DNA of 64,000 nt from Parabacteroides gordonii MS-1 = DSM 23371 (GCF_000969825.1 NZ_KQ033920.1:685114-749113), one strand, 5' to 3'. Positions 26,769-34,860 are shown, numbered from the stretch's first letter. Notes: a model not told the origin generated them from the letters alone. Numbers and translations: made by a program.

Positions 26769-27293
26769 ATGAAAATTCAGTTTGAAATTAAGGAAAAGCT
26801 GCCTGAGATTATTGCCGAAATACGGCATTCAGACAAATGGCAAACAAAAGTAGTAGAAAAGACACCTGCTTTAGAGAGAGTTACGATTAAAGATCCTAAC
26901 TATGATTCTGAAGCATGTGTTGAGATTTGGGAACACGAGATTCATATCCGCACCGCATGGTCAAATTACACATATCGTGTTTTTGAACAAGGCAATACCA
27001 ATTGGTGTGAGTATATCGGTGCCTACCGTGGATTGTTGGAGCAGACATTACTTCCTACACTGACGCCGAAGATGAATATTCTTGACTCGGTAGTTGTTGA
27101 AAGTTCCCTGACCGGGAATAAAAAGGAAACTTTACGTACTTATAGCACGGAAAACCTGAAGCTGAAGAACTTCCGTCGTGGCAACTTCAAAGCAGAATAC
27201 AACGTCACTTCTCCCCAGGATCACCCGACTGTCGTATATGATGAATATATCAAAGAAGGGGTGCCGATGCCTTCTCCTTATGATAAACTGTAA
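26769..27293 (+). CDS. Conserved-looking protein of unknown function
   Basis: A 174-residue cytosolic protein that I do not recognise. No signal peptide or membrane segment. It is rich in beta-prone stretches (YDSEACVEIWEHEIHIRTAW) and ends in a proline-containing tail (GVPMPSPYDKL). Codon use resembles its neighbours. It stands alone between serB (divergent) and the structured leader at 27588. Its high content of charged and aromatic residues suggests a folded soluble protein. Confidence 0.7.
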   Translation: MKIQFEIKEKLPEIIAEIRHSDKWQTKVVEKTPALERVTIKDPNYDSEACVEIWEHEIHIRTAWSNYTYRVFEQGNTNWCEYIGAYRGLLEQTLLPTLTPKMNILDSVVVESSLTGNKKETLRTYSTENLKLKNFRRGNFKAEYNVTSPQDHPTVVYDEYIKEGVPMPSPYDKL

Positions 27294-27550
27294 TAATAGA
27301 AAAGATAAAGTCCGGTGAATAATCGGACTTTATTTGTTGAAAATATATGATCTTGAACCACTATCAAATAACTCGTTTTACCCGGAAATCACTTTTCCCT
27401 CCCTTCTTCATGTTAAAATAGCACCTGTTTTCCCCCTGGCTAAACTGCAAATAATCGTTAACGATATGCTATAAAACACCTATTTTGCAGGAATTCCGTG
27501 CAATAAAACATATAAAAAACCTTGTATTTCACTCGAATTATGTTATTGCG

Positions 27551-27583
27551 TTTGGAAGGAAAGACTCTTTACCCGTATCTTTG
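27551..27583 (+). promoter_or_regulatory. Consensus promoter before the structured leader
   Basis: TTTG at 27551-27554, 21-bp spacer, TATCTTTG at 27576-27583: a full -33/-7 match. Predicted transcription start is near 27589. Confidence 0.7.
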
Positions 27584-27586
27584 CCA

Positions 27587-27736
27587 ACGTTAAAAACAAG
27601 AAAGTGGCTCCTTAGCGAAGGAAAAGCGCTTGTTTACTTCCTGAAAATCAGGAGTCGGACATAAAGGATGACAGAGAAGAGCCGCCGCAGACCGGTAATT
27701 ATCCGTAGGAGGTTATGTTCCGATTAAGTTTAACGT
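27587..27736 (+). ncRNA. Structured 5' leader or small RNA, class unknown
   Basis: About 150 bases from the predicted transcription start to just before the thioredoxin-like gene. The ends pair perfectly over 8 bp (27587-27594 with 27729-27736). Inside are a TCCTT-AGCG-AAGGA hairpin (27609-27622), a TCCTGA-AAA-TCAGGA hairpin (27639-27653), and a long-range helix TCGGACATA (27655-27663) with TATG-T-TCCGA (27714-27723, one bulge). GGCTC (27606-27610) could alternatively pair with GAGCC (27679-27683). I could not match it to a known riboswitch, 6S, SRP or tmRNA. Confidence 0.5.
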
Positions 27737-27748
27737 AAAAATTACATT

Positions 27749-28249
27749 ATGAAGGTAAGAGCTTATGTTCTCATTGTAACGGTTGCATTGGCAACAATGT
27801 CATCCGCAACAAAAGAAGCAAGACCTACCGTGGGTACTAATCCTGGTGATCTGGCTCCGAGAATAGAGTCTTTAGGAAATGAAAGTAATATTAATTTCCA
27901 AAATCATTCCGGACGTTACACGTTGCTGAATTTCTGGGCAGCTTACGATGCTGAATCGCGGGCCCGTAACGTTCAATTATGGAATGAAGTTAATAAACTA
28001 AGTTCGGATAAAATTGCGATGTATTCTGTTTCTCTCGACGAGAAAGAATCAATCTTTACCGAGACGGTAAAGGCAGACAAGCTTAGCGGCACCAAGCAAT
28101 TTCGTGAAGAACTGGGAAAAAAGTCAGAGTTGTATGGAAAGTTTAACCTGCAAAAAGGTTTGAAGAACTTTCTGATTGACGACAAAGGAGTGATCATCGC
28201 CGCAAATGTGACTCCGGATCAATTGACTGAAGTTATGAATAAGATTTAA
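27749..28249 (+). CDS. Thioredoxin-fold exported protein lacking CxxC
   Basis: A 166-residue protein with a signal peptide (cleavage near SSATKEA) and a TlpA/AhpC-like thioredoxin fold: PGDLAPRIE, then YTLLNFWAAYDAESRARN where active thioredoxins carry WCxxC, and GLKNFLIDDKGVIIAANV at the end. Both active-site cysteines are absent, and there is no cysteine in the protein, so it cannot do thiol-disulfide exchange. It may be a structural or binding derivative. Its mRNA carries a structured leader. Confidence 0.8.
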   Translation: MKVRAYVLIVTVALATMSSATKEARPTVGTNPGDLAPRIESLGNESNINFQNHSGRYTLLNFWAAYDAESRARNVQLWNEVNKLSSDKIAMYSVSLDEKESIFTETVKADKLSGTKQFREELGKKSELYGKFNLQKGLKNFLIDDKGVIIAANVTPDQLTEVMNKI

Positions 28250-28266
28250 TCAGTAGATTATTATTT

Positions 28267-28306
28267 AAAAAGAGCTGTTCTACCCAACAAGAACAGCTCT
28301 TTTTTT
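28267..28306 (+). terminator. Terminator of the thioredoxin-fold gene
   Basis: AAAAAGAGCTGTTC (28267-28280) pairs with GAACAGCTCTTTTT (28291-28304) and a T-run follows. Confidence 0.9.
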
Positions 28307-28307
28307 G

Positions 28308-28315
28308 TATTTTTG
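28308..28315 (+). promoter_or_regulatory. Promoter -7 box of the GH20 gene
   Basis: TATTTTTG matches TAnnTTTG directly after the preceding terminator and 38 bases before the ATG. Confidence 0.5.
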
Positions 28316-28352
28316 CTTCTAATTTATTACCAAACAAATAAACACAATTAAA

Positions 28353-30656
28353 ATGTACAGACAACTTATTGCGGCTTGTTCCCTGACCGGAGCATTATTG
28401 CTGAGTGCATGCTCGCCCACGACGCCTGTGGCACATGATGTATCCATTATTCCCATTCCCAAAGAGATTAAGAATGCCAACGGCGAGTTTACCTTGAAAG
28501 ACGGTATGACCATTGGCGTGGCCGACAAACAATTATTACCGGCAGCCAACTATCTTTCCGGCCTGCTTTCCCGTTCAACCGGCTATATATATAATGTACG
28601 CGAAGGAGATGGTGACATATCCCTGGCGGTAAGTGATATCGCAGGACAAAATGAAGGGGCTTATACGTTGGATGTTTCTTCCGGCAAAGTACAGATCAAA
28701 GGAAATACGTATGGGGGAGTTATTTCCGGTATCGAGTCGCTTCGCCAGCTTCTTCCGGCAGAGATCGAGTCACCGGAAGTGGTAAGCGATATTACCTGGA
28801 GTGTTCCGGCCGTTCAGATCACCGATGCTCCGCGTTTCGGGTGGAGAGGATTGATGCTGGATGTTTCCCGTCATTTCTATACCAAAGAAGAAGTGAAGGA
28901 GTTGCTCGATATGATGGCACTCTATAAGTTGAACAAGTTCCACTGGCACCTGACGGATGATCAGGGTTGGCGTGTCGAGATAAAGAAATATCCATTGCTG
29001 ACCGAAAAAGGAGCCTGGCGTACCTTCAACAATCATGACCGCGAGTGCATGAGATTGGCAAAAGTACAGGATAATCCTGACTATGAAATACCGGCAGAGA
29101 AACTGCGCATTACACAAGGCGATACTTTGTACGGAGGTTTCTATACGCAGAACGATATTAAGGAAATTGTAGAATATGCCGGTGTACGCGGTATAGATGT
29201 CATCCCGGAAATAGATATGCCGGGTCACATGCTGGCTGCGGTAAGCAACTATGCCGGTGTTTCCTGTTTTAATCAGACAGGCTGGGGAACGACGTTCTCT
29301 TCTCCCGTTTGTCCGGGTAAGGATTCTGCACTGGAGTTCTGTAAAAACGTTTACAGTGAAATAATCCCTCTTTTCCCTTATAAGTATATCCATCTGGGTG
29401 CTGATGAAGTGGAAAAGACAAACTGGAAGAAATGCCCTGACTGTCAGAAACGAATGAAAGACAATGGCTTGAAGACCGAAGAGGAGTTGCAGGCCTGGTT
29501 CGTTCACGACATGGAGAAATTCTTTAACGAGAACGGAAAAGAGATGATCGGCTGGGATGAGATCCTGGAAGGCGGATTATCTCCGACGGCTACAATCATG
29601 TGGTGGCGCAGCTGGCATCCGCAATCGGTTCCGGATGCAACGGCACAAGGCAACCATGCGATTATGAGTCCGAATACCAATTTCTATTTTGATTATCAGC
29701 AGGATAAAAACTCCCTGCCGGGCGTATATAACTTCAATCCGATGCTTGAATCGCTGAATGATGCACAGAAAGCATTGATCCTGGGTATACAGGCAAATCT
29801 CTGGTGCGAGTATATCCCTTCTTTCGAGCGTGCACAGTATATGATCATGCCCCGTATGATGGCCCTGTCTGAACAGGCTTGGAGCGATCCTTCGGTTAAG
29901 AGTTGGGATGGTTTCACAGAAAGGTTGGTTAAGCAATTCCCCCGCCTGAACATTATGGGTGTGAATTACCGTATGCCGGATCTGGAAGGTTTCAATAATA
30001 CAAATGCGTTTATCGGTGAAGGCAACGTAACGATAACATGCCTTGATCCGAGTGTGGAAATTCATTATACGACAGACGGCAGCATCCCGACACTGGAGTC
30101 TCCCCGCTATACGGAGCCGATCAAGGTGACGGAAACAACCGACTTCACTTTCCGTACTTTCCGTCCGAACGGTAAGAAAGGCGACATTGTAAAGACCCGT
30201 TATATCAAAAGCGAATATGCTCCGGCAGCCGAAGCAACTCCTTCAAAGAAAGGTTTGCAGGCTGTATGGCATGAGTTCAAAGGCAATAAATGCGCAGATA
30301 TAGAGAAAGCTCCGGTTAACGGCACGTACGAAATATCTGAAGTAACGATCCCGGCTGAAGCAAAAGGTAATATCGGCCTGGTAATATCCGGCTATTTCAA
30401 TGCGCCGGAAGATGCTATTTACACCTTCAACCTGATCTCTGACGACGGTAGCACGCTGACTATCGACGGCGAGCAGGTGGTCGATAACGACGGCCCTCAC
30501 TCGGTACGTGAAGTGACAGGGCAGAAGGCTTTGGCGAAAGGTTTGCATCCGATCCAGGTGAAATACTTCGATAATAACGGCGGTATGCTTCAGTTGAAGG
30601 TAATGACTGCCGATGGCAAAGAGATACCTGTTAATACGAATATGTTCGCTTACTAA
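28353..30656 (+). CDS. Beta-N-acetylhexosaminidase, GH20 family, lipoprotein
   Basis: A 767-residue lipoprotein; the lipobox LLSAC gives lipidated Cys20. Domains: GH20b-like N-terminal domain (residues about 30-155), GH20 catalytic barrel (about 160-500) with the acid pair in HLGADEVE (about residue 347) and FHWHLTDDQGWR, a C-terminal chitobiase-type domain (HYTTDGSIPT), and a PA14-like carbohydrate-binding domain at about 625-765 (YTFNLISDDGSTLTIDG). It should remove terminal GlcNAc/GalNAc from host glycans at the cell surface or in the periplasm. Single gene with its own promoter and terminator. Confidence 0.93.
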   Translation: MYRQLIAACSLTGALLLSACSPTTPVAHDVSIIPIPKEIKNANGEFTLKDGMTIGVADKQLLPAANYLSGLLSRSTGYIYNVREGDGDISLAVSDIAGQNEGAYTLDVSSGKVQIKGNTYGGVISGIESLRQLLPAEIESPEVVSDITWSVPAVQITDAPRFGWRGLMLDVSRHFYTKEEVKELLDMMALYKLNKFHWHLTDDQGWRVEIKKYPLLTEKGAWRTFNNHDRECMRLAKVQDNPDYEIPAEKLRITQGDTLYGGFYTQNDIKEIVEYAGVRGIDVIPEIDMPGHMLAAVSNYAGVSCFNQTGWGTTFSSPVCPGKDSALEFCKNVYSEIIPLFPYKYIHLGADEVEKTNWKKCPDCQKRMKDNGLKTEEELQAWFVHDMEKFFNENGKEMIGWDEILEGGLSPTATIMWWRSWHPQSVPDATAQGNHAIMSPNTNFYFDYQQDKNSLPGVYNFNPMLESLNDAQKALILGIQANLWCEYIPSFERAQYMIMPRMMALSEQAWSDPSVKSWDGFTERLVKQFPRLNIMGVNYRMPDLEGFNNTNAFIGEGNVTITCLDPSVEIHYTTDGSIPTLESPRYTEPIKVTETTDFTFRTFRPNGKKGDIVKTRYIKSEYAPAAEATPSKKGLQAVWHEFKGNKCADIEKAPVNGTYEISEVTIPAEAKGNIGLVISGYFNAPEDAIYTFNLISDDGSTLTIDGEQVVDNDGPHSVREVTGQKALAKGLHPIQVKYFDNNGGMLQLKVMTADGKEIPVNTNMFAY

Positions 30657-30678
30657 CAGACAGTTAATCCCCAAAAAG

Positions 30679-30722
30679 ATCCCCGTAAAGAGAAGTAACA
30701 AGCTCTTTACGGGGATTTTTCA
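30679..30722 (+). terminator. Terminator of the GH20 gene
   Basis: ATCCCCGTAAAGAG (30679-30692) pairs perfectly with 30703-30716, followed by a T-run. Confidence 0.9.
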
Positions 30723-30815
30723 TTTATATAGACTACGTATTACCTTACTACTCATTACCGTCAAACCTATTATAAACTATGCCTTAAGTAATGACTTATA
30801 ATCTTAATTACCTTC

Positions 30816-30893
30816 GTCGTTAAGCTTTGCGACAGACGTCGTTAAGCTTAATGATGATGCTCGATAAGCTTAACGACCTTAGTCGTTAAGTGA
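30816..30893. repeat. Phased array 2: four GTCGTTAAGCTT-like cores at 22-bp period
   Basis: Cores begin at 30816, 30838, 30860 and 30882, exactly 22 bp apart. Units 1 and 2 are identical over 12 bases; unit 3 reads CTCGATAAGCTT and continues into AACGAC so it also matches in inverse orientation; unit 4 reads GTCGTTAAGTGA. Units 2 and 3 give a 13-bp inverted repeat (30838-30850 with 30865-30877). Confidence 0.88.
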
Positions 30894-30981
30894 ATTAAAC
30901 GTAATGTTTGACTTAGTAGGCTTATACCTTTCATCTAGTGTCCAGGTATGTAAGTGCTAGTAGTAAGTAATCTGAAACGAT

Positions 30982-31018
30982 AAAAGGTGAAGGGTTCAAA
31001 CCAACCCTTCACCTTTTT
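30982..31018. terminator. Bidirectional terminator-like hairpin, GGTGAAGGGTT family
   Basis: AAAAGGTGAAGGGTT (30982-30996) pairs perfectly with AACCCTTCACCTTTT (31003-31017) around a 6-base loop, with T-runs on both strands. Extra copies of the 11-base arm lie at 31023-31033 and (inverted) 31091-31101. It is placed to stop pepP transcripts from the right. Confidence 0.75.
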
Positions 31019-31120
31019 AAGCAACCCTTCACCTGTGTGAATGGTGCTTTATGTGTTGTTTTATAATGCATTAACCTTCATGAGGTGAATGGTGAAGGGT
31101 TTAATGCTTATTTTGCTATG

Positions 31121-32494
31121 TTATCTTAATGCTTCCACTTCATCCGTATGCAAAGGAATCTTCTTACCCAGCAGACGTGCGCCGTCTTCTGTGATCAGGT
31201 AATCTTCTTCGTTACGGATACCGCTGAAGTCTTTGTAAGTAACCAGTTTTTCGTAATTGATAAACTCGGTGAACTTGTTCTGGCTTCTCCACAGATCCAT
31301 CAGTTCAGGAATAAAGTAAACGCCCGGCTCGATAGTGAGAACGAAGCCCGGTTCCAGTTTGCGTCCCAGGCGGAGAGACTTACGGCCGAACTCTGTGCTT
31401 TTCGGCTGTCCGTCGTAACCGACATATACTTCACCCAGGTTTTCCATATCATGCACGTCGAGTCCCATCATATGTCCTAATCCGCAAGGCATGAACATGG
31501 CATGAGCACCGGCCTTTACAGCTTCCATCGGATCGCCTTTTACAAATCCAAGGTCTTTCAATCCTTCCATAATTACCTTACAAGACAGCTCGTAAACGTC
31601 GACGAAAGGAATGCCCGGACGAAGGGCGGCAACAGCAGCTTCGTGGGCAGCTACCTGAATATCATAAATATCTTTTTGGCGGGTTGTGAATCTGGCGTCG
31701 GCAGGAATGGTAGACGACATATCGCCCGCATAACCCATTTCCGTTTCTGCACCGGCATCCAGCAGTAACATATCGCCGCTCTTGATCATATTGCTATGAT
31801 CGTGGTTGTGCAACGTTTGTCCGTTGATTGTCGCAATAATAGGGAAGGAGAGCTGGTAGTTGTTAGCGTAAGCTACTTCGGCGACAGCTGCAGCCACTTC
31901 GCTTTCACGGATTCCCGGACGGACAGTACGCATGGCGGTCAGGTGCATATCGGCAGTAACCGTACAAGCCTTTTCGATCTCTGCAATTTCTTCCGCACTC
32001 TTATAATTACGTTGGTTCACAACACCCAGAATGAAAGGAACCGAAGGTTGTTCCGTACCCGGCACGACACCCAGCCACTGGAATAACTTGATCTGATGTT
32101 CGGCACGGTAAGTCGGCAGGTAATGAACACGTTGGCTCTTCTGCTGCGCCGCTTTCAGATACGTTTCGATTTCTTTGAACGGACGAACTTCCGTGATACC
32201 GGCTGCTTCGCTTTTCTCTTTCAGCGTAGGCTGGGTTCCCATCCATACGATTGCATCGATGGTCAGTTCGTCACCGAAGATGATTTCTTTGTTGTTGTCA
32301 ATATCGATGATAGCAGACAGCCCGGCATAGGGAAGTCCGAAGAAATACAAGAAAGTGGAATCCTGGCGGAAGTGGTATGTGTTATCTGCATAGTTCATAC
32401 CTGACTCATCATTTCCGAGGAAAAGTAACAAACCTGAACCGATAGTCTGTTTCAGTTTAGCCCTGCGGGCCATATACGTTTCTTTACTAAACAT
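31121..32494 (-). CDS. pepP: Aminopeptidase P family (Xaa-Pro) metallopeptidase
   Basis: A 457-residue pita-bread-fold enzyme that removes N-terminal residues ahead of proline. An N-terminal AMP_N domain (residues 1-145) precedes the catalytic domain. All five metal ligands are visible: Asp in LLDAGAE, Asp in AGDMSS, His in GLGHMMGLDVHD, Glu in TIEPGVYF and Glu in GIRNEEDY. Cytosolic and monocistronic with its own -7 box. Confidence 0.92.
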   Translation of the reverse strand: MFSKETYMARRAKLKQTIGSGLLLFLGNDESGMNYADNTYHFRQDSTFLYFFGLPYAGLSAIIDIDNNKEIIFGDELTIDAIVWMGTQPTLKEKSEAAGITEVRPFKEIETYLKAAQQKSQRVHYLPTYRAEHQIKLFQWLGVVPGTEQPSVPFILGVVNQRNYKSAEEIAEIEKACTVTADMHLTAMRTVRPGIRESEVAAAVAEVAYANNYQLSFPIIATINGQTLHNHDHSNMIKSGDMLLLDAGAETEMGYAGDMSSTIPADARFTTRQKDIYDIQVAAHEAAVAALRPGIPFVDVYELSCKVIMEGLKDLGFVKGDPMEAVKAGAHAMFMPCGLGHMMGLDVHDMENLGEVYVGYDGQPKSTEFGRKSLRLGRKLEPGFVLTIEPGVYFIPELMDLWRSQNKFTEFINYEKLVTYKDFSGIRNEEDYLITEDGARLLGKKIPLHTDEVEALR

Positions 32495-32520
32495 AACTTT
32501 TGGATTTTATTTATTGCTAT

Positions 32521-32528
32521 CAAAGATA
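32521..32528 (-). promoter_or_regulatory. Promoter -7 box of pepP
   Basis: Reads TATCTTTG on the minus strand, 27 bases before the ATG. Confidence 0.55.
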
Positions 32529-32688
32529 ATGCAAGCCGAGAGCAGAATAAAATGAACGAGTTCATTTTTTATGCCGAGGCGCAGCTTATCTTCGTTTTGA
32601 AACAAAGATAGTAATTAATATAAACTAACGGGTATCTATTAAAAAATATTTCTTACATTGGCCTCACAAATTAAACCTTGCATACATT

Positions 32689-33033
32689 ATGAAGATTCAG
32701 CAGATACAAGAACTTACCGAAGCAACCGTAGCATGTGGAAGCGATAAGCTAGACCATGAAGTGCAATGTGCTTTTGCCAGCGACCTGATGAGCGATGTAT
32801 TGACAGTGGATTGTAATGAAGTGATCCTGATCACCGGACTCTGCAACCTGCAAACGATCCGTACGGCCGAAATGGCCGATGTGTCCTGTATCCTTTTCGT
32901 CAGGGGCAAACGGGTGACGGATGAGATGTTGGCGGTAGCCTCGGAAAACAATATGATCCTGCTTGAAACGGAACATTCCATGTACCATACGGTGGGCGAG
33001 TTATATTGTAGCGGCCTTTTACCTATTTTTTAA
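32689..33033 (+). CDS. DRTGG-domain protein 1
   Basis: A 114-residue protein similar to the DRTGG domain: VACGSDKLDHEVQCAFASDLMSDVL is the recognisable pattern (a Cys-Gly start, then ASDLMSDVL). In other bacteria such domains accompany CBS domains, phosphotransacetylase or hydrogenase-linked genes and may bind a nucleotide. It is a paralogue of the gene at 34847 in the same operon. First gene of a six-gene unit; 18 bases precede the next. Confidence 0.82.
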   Translation: MKIQQIQELTEATVACGSDKLDHEVQCAFASDLMSDVLTVDCNEVILITGLCNLQTIRTAEMADVSCILFVRGKRVTDEMLAVASENNMILLETEHSMYHTVGELYCSGLLPIF

Positions 33034-33051
33034 GGAAAGGAGGAAATTAGC

Positions 33052-33474
33052 ATGCAATATAGTTTTGAACTGGAAGGAGGAAACTTTTCGAAAGCCGGAT
33101 ATGCATCCAGCCAGATAAAGAAGGTGTTGAAGCAATTGTCTATCGATTCCCGTATTATCAAGAGGATCGTCGTTGCTTTGTACGAAGCCGAGGTAAATAT
33201 CGTAGCCCATGCGTGGCGCGGAAAAGTATCTGCCACGCTGGATGCCGAAAAGATCACCTTGCTACTGAAAGACGAAGGCCCCGGCATTCCGGATATTCAG
33301 CAAGCCATGCAGGAAGGCTATTCGACCGCTTCGCCTGCTGTGCGGGAAATGGGATTCGGTGCGGGAATGGGACTTCCCAATATGAAGAAGAATGTAGACG
33401 AACTAACAATAGAGAGCGAGGTAGGCGTGGGGACGACCGTACGCATGGTTACCTGGTTCGCGACAAAGGAATAA
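33052..33474 (+). CDS. RsbW-like anti-sigma-type GHKL ATPase
   Basis: A 140-residue stand-alone ATP-binding domain of the serine kinase/anti-sigma type. It has an N box in ALYEAEVNIVAHA, a G1 box in LKDEGPGIPD, and a G2-like GFGAGMGLPNMKK. RsbW relatives phosphorylate an antagonist or sequester a sigma factor; no sigma or antagonist gene adjoins. A good Shine-Dalgarno-like AAGGAAAGGAGG lies about 10 bases upstream, rare in this genome. Confidence 0.85.
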   Translation: MQYSFELEGGNFSKAGYASSQIKKVLKQLSIDSRIIKRIVVALYEAEVNIVAHAWRGKVSATLDAEKITLLLKDEGPGIPDIQQAMQEGYSTASPAVREMGFGAGMGLPNMKKNVDELTIESEVGVGTTVRMVTWFATKE

Positions 33475-33480
33475 AGCGTT

Positions 33481-34860
33481 ATGGAGAAGACCAAGTTTTA
33501 TCATGCCCTGAGGATCGATAAGGATCGTTGTATCGGTTGTACCCATTGTATGACGAAGTGTCCTACACGGGCAGTCCGTATCCGCGATGGGAAAGCCGTG
33601 ATCCGTAAAGACTGGTGTGTCGATTGCGGTGAATGCCTGAAAGCCTGTCCGACAGAAGCGATCTCTGTTGAGCAGGACGACTTCCAGAAGATATTTGGTT
33701 ATGAATGCCGCGTGGCATTGGTTCCGACTGTTTTTATCGGGCAGTTCTCCAAATACACTACGGAGGAAGAGATATTCAGCGCCCTGTATGAATTAGGGTT
33801 TACCCATGTTTACCAAGTGGAGTTTACGGCCGATATGATCCATCGCGAAATGCTCCGCCAGATGGAGCTGGCCGAGGAGAAGCCGGTTATCAGTTCTTTC
33901 TGTCCCGCTATCGTACGGTTGATACAGATCCGTTTCCCGGCACTGGTCGATAATATCCTGCTGGTAAAGAGTCCGGTCAATGCTACGGCCACTTATTATC
34001 ATCAGGTGTTGACGGAAGAAGGGTATAAGCCGGAGCAGATCGGTCTTTTTTATGTCACGCCTTGTGCCGCCAAGATTGCGGCATTGAAAGGAGAGGACGG
34101 CTATTCTTCTACGATAAACGGAGTGATCAATATGGATACATTATATAATAAGGTATACCATATCCTGCAAAACCGTCCGAAAGGCTATAAGCCGGAATGT
34201 GTTCTTCCGCCGGCACTTACCAAGAAAGAGATGCGATGGAGCCAGACCGGAGGTGAAGCGAAACACTTCTCCGGCCGTTGCCTTGCCATCGATGAAATAC
34301 ACAACGTGATCGATTTTCTGGAACGGATGGAAACGACTAATGAAGTGCGCAACGTCGATTTCCTCGAACTCCGTGCCTGCGATCGTAGCTGTGCCGGAGG
34401 GGTGCTTGCCGTGGCCAACCGTTTCCTGACTTCCGAACGGATCATGAAGCGTTCGATGAAACGTGATAAGGCACCGCTTATTTATGCTTCCGAGCGTTTC
34501 GGCGCTTTGGCTTATCTGAAGCAACACATTACCATCCGTCCGCTTCATCCGAATCCGAAACTGCTTTTCGACGGCAATATCGAAGAAGTCCTGAAGAAGA
34601 TGGAGCAGGTGCGCCGCCTGATGTGTTACCTGCCGGGTATCGACTGCGGAGCTTGCGGAAACCCTAATTGCCAGAGCCTGGCAGAAGATATCGTCCGCCA
34701 TGAAGCCCAGTTCAGCGACTGTGTTTTCATGCAGCGCAATATGGAGAAGCATGGCAAACTGGATCAGGAACATGCCTTCCGTCTGATAGAAAAGACTTGG
34801 GGGAAAGATCGTTTAAACAAAGACTGTTATAAGAAAGGAGCAAAATATGAAGGTCAGTGA
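33481..34860 (+). CDS. Ferredoxin plus [FeFe]-hydrogenase-like C-terminal-domain protein
   Basis: A 459-residue protein. An N-terminal 2[4Fe-4S] ferredoxin domain (CIGCTHCMTKCP and CVDCGECLKACP, residues 17-60) is followed by the hydrogenase large-subunit C-terminal domain (about 70-360) and a third cluster motif CGACGNPNC near residue 392. The H-cluster motifs are altered: SSFCPAIV replaces TSCCPGW, VTPCAAKIAAL replaces the MPC..K motif, and RACDRSCAGG replaces the MACPGGC..GGGQP motif. Cysteines remain, but the hydrogenase loop is degenerate. This suggests an electron-transfer or sensing role rather than H2 catalysis. It overlaps the next gene by 14 bases. Confidence 0.85.
   Translation: MEKTKFYHALRIDKDRCIGCTHCMTKCPTRAVRIRDGKAVIRKDWCVDCGECLKACPTEAISVEQDDFQKIFGYECRVALVPTVFIGQFSKYTTEEEIFSALYELGFTHVYQVEFTADMIHREMLRQMELAEEKPVISSFCPAIVRLIQIRFPALVDNILLVKSPVNATATYYHQVLTEEGYKPEQIGLFYVTPCAAKIAALKGEDGYSSTINGVINMDTLYNKVYHILQNRPKGYKPECVLPPALTKKEMRWSQTGGEAKHFSGRCLAIDEIHNVIDFLERMETTNEVRNVDFLELRACDRSCAGGVLAVANRFLTSERIMKRSMKRDKAPLIYASERFGALAYLKQHITIRPLHPNPKLLFDGNIEEVLKKMEQVRRLMCYLPGIDCGACGNPNCQSLAEDIVRHEAQFSDCVFMQRNMEKHGKLDQEHAFRLIEKTWGKDRLNKDCYKKGAKYEGQ

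Larger units (their letters stand above)
27294..27748. other. Intergenic stretch, 455 bp, with promoter and structured leader
   Basis: Bases 27294-27550 include a weak hairpin around AAGTCCGGTGAATAATCGGACTT (a probable terminator of the preceding gene near 27306-27332, stem AAGTCCG/CGGACTT) and otherwise nothing recognisable. Bases 27551-27748 hold a consensus promoter and the structured RNA. Confidence 0.6.
30657..31120. other. Convergent intergenic stretch, 464 bp, repeat-rich
   Basis: It lies between the 3' ends of the GH20 gene and pepP. Contents: terminator at 30679-30722, phased array 2 at 30816-30893, a GGTGAAGGGTT repeat family at 30986-31101 that includes a terminator-like hairpin. 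No coding frame. Confidence 0.7.

Noticed and set aside
27587-27736. Known riboswitch or 6S/SRP/tmRNA
   Set aside because: I compared the conserved motifs I know for TPP, cobalamin, FMN, THF, SRP and tmRNA and saw no match.
30986-31013. Possible tRNA T-arm (GGGTTCAAACC)
   Set aside because: It is part of a perfect hairpin with T-runs; no acceptor, anticodon or D arm surrounds it.
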